Source: Pinguiococcus pyrenoidosus
Taxonomy: Eukaryota; Sar; Pinguiophyceae; Pinguiochrysidales; Pinguiochrysidaceae
Assembly: GCA_019677205.1 (NCBI GenBank)
Contig: JAAMXY010000449.1
Location: 42,158-106,157 of the forward strand
Length of the DNA stretch: 64,000 nt
Direction: 5' to 3'
In this document: positions 32,828 to 41,034 of the stretch, in pieces
How positions within the stretch are numbered: position 1 is the first letter of the stretch
Layout of the letters: each line of letters opens with the position of its first letter
Program-made: the position numbers and the translations under genes
Notes under the pieces: generated by a model
What the model saw: the letters and a program-made list of their open reading frames with translations, nothing else
Told to the model about the DNA's origin: nothing
The model's database searches: none

Positions 32828-34252
32828 ATGTCCGGCATCGCCAGCACTCCGGTGACGGTCGGCGAGGTGCGCATGTCCGGCCTCGACAAGACCCGACAGT
32901 CCGTGATCCACGAGGAGCTGGCTTCTGCCCGGGAGTGTCGGACGCTCGGCGCCCTGAACGACGCTCTGGAGCGGTCGGTGGAGAATCTGAGGTCTACGGG
33001 AACCTTCGAGGGCATCAACATCCTCATGGACGCCGGAAAGCGGCCGCAGGAGGTGTCTTTGGACGTGCGAGTCCGGGAGCGCAGCCGCCTGGGCGTCAGC
33101 GTGGGCGGCTATTCCTCGGAGTCGGACAATTTCCAGCTGGTGATGGGCGGCGAGGTTCGGAACCCCTTCGGCTTCGCGGACTTCCTCAAGGGCACGTACA
33201 ACCAGTCGCTCAAGGGCAACACGGCGGCGCTCACCTACACCAAGCCGCGCATCTTTGGGGAGCCAATGCGCTTGGACATGCATGCCCGGGAGGAGGTGGT
33301 GGACTTTGAGTACGTCGCGTCACACCGCCAGCAGGTCCGCGGCGTGGGCTTCGCCGTGTCCACCCACGATGGACGGCACAAAGTGCAGTACAAGTTCGAT
33401 CTCCGAGACGCCACGCCCAGGGACCTTCCCAAGGAGGAAGATAGTCCCATGGCAGCCGCGAGCCCCACCAGGAACTATGAGGAGACCATCAGCCGCGAAT
33501 TGATGCGCGAGACGGAGCGCGGCGCGTCGGACAAGTCCTCGCTCGCCTACACCTTTGTGAACGACAGACGAGACAGCAAGGTCTGCCCAACCAACGGCAC
33601 CTTGTTCTCCGCAACGACGGAGCTGGCGGGCCTCACGGGCGATGCCAAGTTTGTCAAGGGGCTCGTTGACATGCAGTACAACACACCGATCTACCCATCG
33701 CCTGTCCAAGGCGCGGCACCGTTTGCGCTGTCCATCGGCACGAGCCTGGGAGTGGTTCGACCGTTTCACAACGTCCGGGATCTCCTCGGTGGCAGCGCCC
33801 GCCTTGGGGACGCGGCCAACGTCTCGACGCTTCGGATCTTTGATCGCCTCTTCTTGGGAGGCCCTGCGAATCTTCGAGGGTTTGAAGTGCAAGGGGTGGG
33901 CCCCCGAGCACAGGGAGGGTCGCGGACTGGAGACTCCCTCGGCGGTGACATCGTCTGGCGGGCCATGGCGAATCTCAGCGGGCCCGTTCCCATCCCGCGT
34001 CTTGCGGAGAACGGGGTGCGAATGAAGGCGTTTGTCAATTCTGGGAACCTGGTGACGTGGAATGACCTCGTCAGGGGCTCCGCCCTCGACGTGATGCCTC
34101 TGGGACGCAGCGCCAGGGCCTCGGCCGGGGTGGGAACCTATCTGAACCTGGGAAACGTCGCTAGATTGGAAATCAACTACAGTTGGATTCTGCGGCAAGA
34201 GGCGCAGGACGTCATTAGAAACTTCCAGATAGGACTCGGCGTGAATATCTAG
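32828..34252 (+). CDS. SAM50: SAM50-like mitochondrial outer-membrane beta-barrel assembly protein
   Basis: A single exon of 474 aa from ATG at 32828; an upstream in-frame non-ATG extension is less likely. The N-terminal part (VGEVRMSGLDKTRQSVIHEE, then ALERSVENLRSTGTFEGINI) is a single POTRA domain. The rest is the Omp85 barrel: VRERSRLGVSVGGYSS, GEVRNPFGFADFLKGTYNQS, and the conserved LFLGGPANLRGFEVQGVGPR, in which LRGF is the L6-loop [VIL]RG[FY] motif. The end is LGVNI after RLEINYSWILR, matching the family C-terminal strand. SAM50 inserts barrel proteins into the outer mitochondrial membrane. Homology to plastid Toc75 or OEP80 was considered, but one POTRA and overall wording favour SAM50. 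Its stop is only 31 bp from the stop of the next gene on the other strand. Confidence 0.9.
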   Translation: MSGIASTPVTVGEVRMSGLDKTRQSVIHEELASARECRTLGALNDALERSVENLRSTGTFEGINILMDAGKRPQEVSLDVRVRERSRLGVSVGGYSSESDNFQLVMGGEVRNPFGFADFLKGTYNQSLKGNTAALTYTKPRIFGEPMRLDMHAREEVVDFEYVASHRQQVRGVGFAVSTHDGRHKVQYKFDLRDATPRDLPKEEDSPMAAASPTRNYEETISRELMRETERGASDKSSLAYTFVNDRRDSKVCPTNGTLFSATTELAGLTGDAKFVKGLVDMQYNTPIYPSPVQGAAPFALSIGTSLGVVRPFHNVRDLLGGSARLGDAANVSTLRIFDRLFLGGPANLRGFEVQGVGPRAQGGSRTGDSLGGDIVWRAMANLSGPVPIPRLAENGVRMKAFVNSGNLVTWNDLVRGSALDVMPLGRSARASAGVGTYLNLGNVARLEINYSWILRQEAQDVIRNFQIGLGVNI

Positions 34253-34283
34253 TAGGGATGCCCACGAAGAGCTTGTCCTAGAG

Positions 34284-35436
34284 CTATGATGTATGGCTTG
34301 CATCTGTCCCCGCGGCCGCATCACCCGAATCGCTCGGGCGCGTGGACGCGGCATCGAACGACGGCGAGCGACGCGCCTCGTCAGCACCCGGCACTGCCTT
34401 TGCAGCACTCGCGGGGAGCGCCGACCGGATCATCCGTCGAGCCGCCCCAGCCGCCCCGATCACGCCACAGTCTTGCGCCATGCGTCCGACGAGGAACCTC
34501 TGATCGTCGCGCAGGATGGTCCACCCAAGCTCCCGAAAGCGCGTCGCCAGCGGCTCGAGAAGCATGTCTCCTGCGGACGCAACGCCACCGACCAAGACGA
34601 AGGCCTGCGGGTCTAGGATTCGTGCGAGCGCGATGCAAAGAAGCGCAAGCGCCTCGACTGCTTCGCTCAGCGTCTCGAGTGCACCTTGGTCGCCTGCTCT
34701 CGCCCTCTTGACAACCATTTCTCCCGAAACCTTCTCTGTCGGCTGCGCCGTGCTTGCCATCTTCTCCATGTACCGCTCGCCCAGCGCCCTGCCGGACGCG
34801 TACGCCTCGACGCAGCCATTCTGGCCGCAGCCACAGCGCCGTCCTCCCGGATGCACTATGACATGGCCCCCTTCGATGCAGCCTCGACTTCCTTGGAGAA
34901 GCCTGCCACCCGAGAGGATCCCCGTGCCAACTCCCGTGCCCAGCGTCAGCAGCACGATGTCCTCGACGTCCCGGATGCTCTCGTCGCCTGTCCAGACCTC
35001 CGCCTCCAAGGCAGCGTCCGCATCATTGACCAGGAAGGTCGGCCGATCCCCGCACCGCTGCTGCAGCTCCTGAGCCAGCGGCACGTCGCGCCAGCCAGGC
35101 AAATTCGCCGCGGCCGACACCTTGGGAAGGTCCTCGTGACTTCCAAGGAGTGTTCCTGCCCAAAATTGGCGATAGAGCTCTCACCTTGCCCGCATAGCAC
35201 AGTCCTGGGCAGCCCACTCCAATGGCCGCGATGTCGTCACAACTCTTAGCCTGACCCTGCAAGACCGCAGTGACTAGACCGCCGATCTGCTCCAGGCAAG
35301 CGTCGAAGGACAGGTCTCGCAGCGCCTCTTTCCGCCGGTGCAGCACGTGGCCGCTGTCGTCCACCAGCGCCACTCGACAGTTCGTCCCTCCGATGTCAAT
35401 GCCGACGAAAAGTGGACCTCTGCACGAAACTTCCAT
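34284..35436 (-). CDS. ROK-family glucokinase/sugar kinase
   Basis: Exons 35436-35185 and 35120-34284 join in phase 0 to give 362 aa. The N-terminal phosphate loop reads FVGIDIGGTNCRVALVDDSG. GVGCPGL follows, then after the splice NLPGWRDVPLAQEL, VNDADAALEAEVW with the catalytic Asp, LTLGTGVGTGIL, EGGHVIVHPGGRRCGCGQNG and CVEAY, so the ROK zinc motif CxCGxxGCxE is intact, and finally GGVASAGDMLLEPL. ROK kinases phosphorylate glucose or other hexoses and are mostly bacterial; in animals the fold is found in GNE and NAGK relatives. No targeting peptide is visible. The canonical 64-nt intron shows it is settled in the nuclear genome. It may be of bacterial origin, but that needs a tree. Confidence 0.9.
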
Positions 35437-35756
35437 TCTCTATTCGGCGCAATTCTGCCAAAGACGGTGCAAAGCCACTTGCACCGCGCCGCCGCACACG
35501 TGGGTGCGCACCGCCGCCGCAGGTCACCTCGCTTCTCCAGGTGCCCTGCAGTAGGTCTGGAGTGATTGCATCCCAAACGGCCCGAATCCGAAGGTTGTGA
35601 GGCGCGCGAGAGCGCTCTCTCGCCAACTCGCTAAGAAGCTTATCCGCCCATCCCATAGCTTCACAAGCTTCACTTCACCGATCCGCCGCAGATTTGTTGA
35701 GAGGTTTGCGCCCCTGACTTTGGAACCGCAGAAACCGCAGTGTGGCGCTCATTGCC
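35437..35756. promoter_or_regulatory. Bidirectional promoter, glucokinase / hydroxylase-sulfotransferase
   Basis: A 320-bp head-to-head spacer. No clear E2F-like element or repeat is seen; CGGCGCAATTC near the glucokinase start is only a partial match. Confidence 0.3.
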
Positions 35757-38212
35757 ATGCAGCCAGACTTTGGAGAGGGTCAGCCACACGTGGAGAAGTT
35801 CCGCCTGCGATGGGAGCTCCTGGACGAAGAGGCGCTCGTGCCGCCTTCGGGCGCAGTTTTGTATCATCAGAAGCGCCAACCAATCCATCAGGTGGGGAAA
35901 TTGGTGGGTCCAAACGCTGTGAAACGCCCGCAAAATCCTCAGCAGCGCGACCTACAGACGGAAGAAGTGGAGGAGGACGCGCGGCCGTTCATCTTCACGC
36001 GCGGCTCAGCGGATGTATCTGGCATCTCCGCCAAGTTGGACGCCGGTGGCGAGGACATCTGGAGCGAAGCAACTGCGCGGTGAGTGCCGAGGCCGAGACG
36101 ATGATAGCGTGGATGAAGAGGCTCATCAGTTCTGGCTGGTGTGGCCACGCAGCGCGGAAAATGTGCACCTGCTGCGCCCCAGTCACGACAGCTGGGGTAT
36201 CCGCAAGATCATCTTTTGCTTCGCGGACGATTTCTTGCAAAGATGCTACCGCTTTCCACTCTGGAGAGACCCCGAGTGGCGAGCGCTGCTAGACCCCATC
36301 TTCGCTGCCGCGGGCATTGCGCCCAGTCAGGTGGTTCGCTGCTTGATTGCCTCGATGCCGCCCAGGACGGTGATCCCCGTCCACCACGACACAGGTTTGC
36401 GACAATCCTTGGTGGTTTCGCGGATCTCCCGCGTCAAGCAGGGTCCTCATGTGGAGACCTCGACAGGCTACTGGGTGAAGCACACGCATCGCGTGCACTG
36501 CGCGATCCGTACGGATGCCAAGGTCGTTTTCCGCGTCGGCCCCGACGAAGAGAACCTGCTGCGGTTTCAGCTGGCGCCGGGCGAAGTGGTGGAGCTGAAT
36601 AACCAAGCGAAGCATTTTGTTACGAACTTCTGGGATGAGTACAGAAGTCATCTCATTTTTGACTTTGTCGATGAGGCCGCGCCAGCAGACCTCCGCTTCC
36701 CGCGCATGCCTGAGATCGATGTAGCGGTTGGCGACGAGCTGGTGCAGACGAGAAGGTAGGCGAGGTGGGGAGTCCAACTTGCTATCGATTTTCGTCAGTT
36801 GCCGCTGCGTCTTAACAACGTTGGCCCCTTGCGGAATGTGCTACCAATGGCGCAGGTCAATTGATCTGAGGCGAGATGAGGGCACTGGGATTTCGCCGCC
36901 GCATTTCTTAATCATTGGAGCTCAGAAGGTGCAAGGGGCCCCGCGAGCTGCGCTGGAGCATCCCTCCAAGCCTAGACCCCAACTAGGCGCAGTTTGCTAC
37001 GACGGCCGACGACGACTTACACGGTTCCGTGCTCTAGGCGGGAACGACGAGCATGTACGAGTACATTTGCCAGCATCCTTGCGTCATAAAGGGGAAGAGG
37101 CGCGAGACGCACTTCTTGGACTGGCGATGGCAAACGAGACTCCAGGTCCTCAAAGGATTGGCGGAGTTTACCGAGAAGGCTACCAATCGTCAACCCCCCC
37201 TTTCTTTTTGGTAGGACCCTGACGACCAGTGGAGATGGTGGGCACACTTCTTCGACGAGGAGGCGCACCGGATTCATCCGAGTCTGCGTGCCGGCGACTC
37301 CACACCCAGTTACTTGCTGGCTTCTCACGCCGTCATCCCGCGGCTTCAGCGGATGCTCCAGGTGCGTCCGTCTGTGCAAAGGCTTTCCCTTCAACTTCAT
37401 GCAGCACGCTCATTCCCTTCGTAGGCTTCGGGCAGGTCCCTGCCTTTCATCGTCATGCTTCGCGATCCGACTGCGCGGGCGATCTCGCACTACAAGATGG
37501 TGACCGATCCGGCCGCGACTCCAAGCCAGCGCAAGACGCGAGGTAGGACCTAGCAGGAGCCTTTGTGCCCGGCGTCCAGCGCTCTTGCTCAGCACTCCCA
37601 TAGGCACTGCGTGGCTTGAGACCAAGCTTGCTGATCTCGTCGATGCTGACATCGCGGCCTTGGCGGACGCTGGCGTCCTTCCGGGACGCCAAAGCAATGA
37701 GATCGACTGGGATCGATACGAGAAGCTATATCTGCAGCGAGTGCCAAACAATCATGGCAGCCATTCCCTCGTAGCGAGGGGCCTATACGCGCTGCAGCTG
37801 CGACCTTGGATCGAGGCATTTGGAAGGTAGTCGAGCAACCCCCCTTTCCCAACTCTCCAGCCCCTCTAACTTCAGCGTCGTTCCAGAGAGGCATTTGTCT
37901 TCGTTCGATGCGAAGACTTGTCGAGCGCTGAGATGGTGCAGGCAGAAGTCGACCGGTATGTGCGCGCAAAGAGCTCCGATAGTCGCGAGACAGCCGGTCC
38001 CATGCCCTTCCTTGCCTGGTCATCTTAGGTGTATCCACCACATTGGCTTGCGGGCGCATCCTTTGGAGAGCACCGCGCCGAGCAACACCAGATCGTACGG
38101 CCGCGTGCCGGACGAGATCGTTGAGCGTCTCCAGGCCTTCTACGAGCCCTTCAATCGCGAGCTCTATGACCTCCTTGGCTGGCCGGACGAAAAACGCTGG
38201 GAGCCGCTCTGA
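35757..38212 (+). CDS. Asp/Asn beta-hydroxylase-like domain fused to a PAPS-dependent sulfotransferase
   Basis: Nine exons fit with agreeing phases: 35757-36079, 36153-36755, 36856-36928, 37038-37145, 37215-37361, 37425-37542, 37604-37826, 37887-37955 and 38029-38212, giving 615 aa with no frame error. Part one has an aspartyl/asparaginyl hydroxylase (2-oxoglutarate/Fe) core: PPRTVIPVHHDTGL, TYWVKHTHRVHC-type text and VELNNQAKHFVTNFWDEYRS. Part two has the PAPS-binding P-loop PHFLIIGAQK|AGTTSM across a splice, RETHFLDW, SLPFIVMLRDPTARAISHY and TRSYGRVPDEI, as in heparan-sulfate-type sulfotransferases. The intron joining them (36756-36855, 100 nt) begins with an in-frame TAG if unspliced, so a short hydroxylase-only product is possible. 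Single-gene status therefore rests on that splice. No membrane anchor was recognised. Confidence 0.78.
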
Positions 38213-38333
38213 GAAGCTGACGCCTTGCTCGTCGGGCGGAGGTGGTCCGCGCGCGCGTCCCTAGTTAGCAAATCGGCGCCTCAATTGACGGTGGGGGCTC
38301 TTTCGAGGGCAATGCAGCCGGCGGCAGCAACTT

Positions 38334-39518
38334 CTAGAACTCCGTGATCTCGCGCGCGCTTCTTAGCAGCACACCAGCCGAGGGCCTTCTTAGCGAGGAC
38401 GGCAGGGAGGACGGCCGATAGGGATAACTGTATTTGCCGGGAGCGTTGAAGTGACTCCCTTCCGAAATGGTCAGCAGAGTCGCATCGGGGCAAGAAGGCT
38501 CTTGCGGCGTCGCGGGCTGGCTGAGCTTAGCTGTCTCGTCCTGGGAGATCCGCTGGCGCGTTCCCTCGGGCGCCGGCGAAAAGGAGGCTTGCCGGGTGCG
38601 AAGCTTCTTCGGAGGGAATCGCGACGCTTTGGAAGCAGGGGCTCGAAAGTTCGCTGCCAAGGGTCCCAGATTGGAGACGGATCTGCGGACTACGCTCTTG
38701 ACAATGGCTTCCGACGTGGCAGAATCCCCTTTCTTCCCCGCGTCAGCTTCAAGGCTTCTTGCGACCTGGAGTCTCTTCCTCATTCGGCCTCTCCTTCGTT
38801 TTCCCTTGAGTTGTCGGAGCTTCCAACGCCAGGCCCGCTGAAGCCGCAGAGCGCAGTGATGGACGAAAAGTCGCTGGATTTGGATGTGGCGCCCGGCGTA
38901 CTCCACGAGCGCTTGGACGTACAGTTCCGAGGTTTGCCGCGTGACACGCCTCCGGAAAGCCAGTTGACGCCCAAGGTACGCCCGCACATTTCGCTGGAGA
39001 AGCGTCGTTGCTCTCGCGTTCCGAAGCGCGCTCTGCACCAGCCGGCGGGTTCGCTTGCCCCGGAAAGCCCTTTGAAGTGCAAGCGCAGCGCGGTTGCGCC
39101 GGAGCCTATGGGCCACGAAGCAAAGGCGCGCATAGGTGAAGGTGATGTACCTCTTCTTCCATGCTGCGCGAGCTCGCTGCCGACCCTTCATGCCCCGGAA
39201 GCCAGCTTGGATGGCGGTTGCCGATCCCTTCAGCAGCAGAAACTCCGCTTGGAGCTCTTGCCGCAGCCCGACCTGCTTCTGCAGCTGGCGGATCGTCTTC
39301 GCTTCCTTGGAGAATCGCCTCTTCAGTCGCTCCATCTTCTGCGCAAACACCAAGGCCGCATTCTGCGCCTTCCGCCTCTTCAGCGTCGCGATGTGGAGCC
39401 TCGTGTCTTCGAAAGGTCCGCTCGGAAGAAGCTTGGAAGTGAAGCTGGAGTCCACCGCGTAGGACTGCCGCTTCTCGGAGGTGGGCGAAGCCATGCTCGA
39501 CTTCTTCAACGGCATCAT
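38334..39518 (-). CDS. IQ-motif (calmodulin-binding) protein
   Basis: A single exon of 394 aa starting MMPLKKSSMASPTSEKR. Four or five IQ-like motifs are visible: ATAIQAGFRGMKGRQRAR, ALALQRAFRGKRTRR, TTLLQRNVRAYLGRQ and ALRLQRAWRWKLRQLKG, preceded by a coiled segment (ALVFAQKMERLKRRFSKE). The C-terminal third is Ser/Pro/Lys-rich and disordered. IQ motifs bind calmodulin or related EF-hand light chains. In a flagellate such proteins are often axonemal, but nothing here proves that. No enzyme or motor domain is present. The gene is intronless and its stop lies 121 bp from the sulfotransferase stop. Confidence 0.75.
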   Translation of the reverse strand: MMPLKKSSMASPTSEKRQSYAVDSSFTSKLLPSGPFEDTRLHIATLKRRKAQNAALVFAQKMERLKRRFSKEAKTIRQLQKQVGLRQELQAEFLLLKGSATAIQAGFRGMKGRQRARAAWKKRYITFTYARLCFVAHRLRRNRAALALQRAFRGKRTRRLVQSALRNARATTLLQRNVRAYLGRQLAFRRRVTRQTSELYVQALVEYAGRHIQIQRLFVHHCALRLQRAWRWKLRQLKGKRRRGRMRKRLQVARSLEADAGKKGDSATSEAIVKSVVRRSVSNLGPLAANFRAPASKASRFPPKKLRTRQASFSPAPEGTRQRISQDETAKLSQPATPQEPSCPDATLLTISEGSHFNAPGKYSYPYRPSSLPSSLRRPSAGVLLRSAREITEF

Positions 39519-40178
39519 GCACGCTGGGAGGCCTTGGATGCGCGGTGTTCACCACGCCAGAGCGAGCAGCCGCGAAGCTCTGCTCATGTGATCATCTCTT
39601 CTCTCCAAAAGCAGCTCTTCGGAGATCCGGTCAGCAGATCGGATTCTGCCGTCAGCAGATCGCCTTTGGGTGCTGCATACGCGTGTGCTGTCGTCATGAT
39701 CGCCTTGGCTTGGATGCTGTGAAGACACGACGCCGGCGCCACATCTTTGGCACGCCATCGGACACATGAGCCGCGCGAAGGAGCCGAAGTCGAGGAAGTC
39801 GCAGGAGACGACGGGTTTTTCGCATTTCATCTTTGGCCGAGCGCGTCAGCTGATAGTTCGTGCACCCAAACCAAACGTTTTCGATCCTGTCCACACATCG
39901 GAAAGGAAAGAAAGATGAATGTGAAATTATATTCCCAATTTAATCGAAAATTCTGAAAATGGTAAAATATGCGTATATAATTAATAATAAAATGTAATGA
40001 GATTTCGATTTAGCATATGTACTGAGCGGAAGGTTTTCGGAGACCTTCTGGAACCTTCCGGAGTTGCAGGTCAGCCGAACGCCAGCTCAGTTTCCGCGCT
40101 GCTGTACAGCGCGGCAACGGCCTCCAGCCCACAATCCGGATCTCGCGTCCTCGTTCTCCAAGAGTTTCGCCATCGCTC
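39519..40178. promoter_or_regulatory. Bidirectional promoter, IQ protein / MsrB-like, with AT-rich island
   Basis: A 660-bp head-to-head spacer. Positions about 39905-40010 are very A/T-rich, with TATATAATTAATAATAAAAT at 39972-39991, sharing the word AATAATAAAA with the islands near 30.3 and 49.9 kb. No strong E2F-like site was seen. Confidence 0.4.
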
Positions 40179-40923
40179 ATGTTGCGCGCGCGCTCTCTCC
40201 GCGCCAGTGTAGTGGCTGGTACTCTGTGCCTGAGCTCCTACTGCGTTCTGTCCCAGGCTTGGCGCGGCTTCGGCGTGCGCTCTCTGCTCGGAATGAGCCT
40301 CTCTTCCGATGCGAAACCCATGACGGACTCGCTGCCGCTGACTTGCGGAGAGGATGTGATGTCTCAGAAGGAGCACGGCACTTGCCCGCACCCCGTGCAG
40401 AGCAAGCTGCGCTGGGGCTGCAGTCTGGAGACGGCGGACAACATCTGCTGCTTCAATCGCCACTTCGCGGAGTACAGCGGATACTGGGAGAGCACGGCGT
40501 TCCTCACGGAAGCGGATAGGGAAGAGCCCATCACGTTCTACGACAGCGTCACCGGGAAGGCCCTGTTCCGCGCGCCCATCGACCGGACGTTTGAGGAGTT
40601 CGAGAAGGAGTCGCGCGCGCACGGATGGCCCAGCTTCCGGGATCAGGAGGTGATTTGGGACAACGTCCGCTGCCTTACCAACGGAGAGGCGGTCAGTCTG
40701 GACGGGTAAGCGAGGACTTTCTCTCGTGGATTTCTGGCTCGGCCCACGAGGCTTTGGAGAAACCGTATCTCACAAACGTTCTTCCCCCCCCCCCGGTCGT
40801 AGGACCCATCTGGGACACAACATCCCGGACAGGAAGGGCAACCGGTATTGCATCAACCTCGTCAGCGTGGCCGGATATCCGCTGGAGGAAGAGCAGGAGG
40901 AGACCGTGGAAAAGAAGGAATAG
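40179..40923 (+). CDS. MsrB-like (methionine-R-sulfoxide reductase fold) protein with a presequence
   Basis: Exons 40179-40705 and 40803-40923 join in phase 2 to give 215 aa. The catalytic region resembles MsrB: ITFYDSVTGKALF, HGWPSFRDQEV (MsrB SGWPSF), then across the splice DGTHLGHNIPD and GNRYCINLVSV, where RYC holds the MsrB catalytic Cys. The zinc-binding CxxC pairs of typical MsrB are missing from these places. The first about 26 residues are hydrophobic (ASVVAGTLCLSSYCVLSQA) and are followed by WRGFGVRSLLG, a signal peptide with an aromatic residue at the probable cleavage site, which could mean plastid import. The role would be repair of oxidised methionine or a derived redox function. 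The family call is from fold-level motifs. Confidence 0.7.
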
Positions 40924-41034
40924 GCACCGTGCATCCCGCTTGCTTCTGTACGGGCGTTGATTGCTAGATTTCGGTGCACGATGCAAGCTAAAGGATCACG
41001 TTCGCATTGAATCGCAAGACATCTGCGGCCGGCG

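Noticed and set aside
36757-36759. TAG as the true end of the hydroxylase gene
   Set aside because: A normal 100-nt intron starting one base earlier keeps phase into the sulfotransferase. Kept as a possible alternative isoform rather than the main model.
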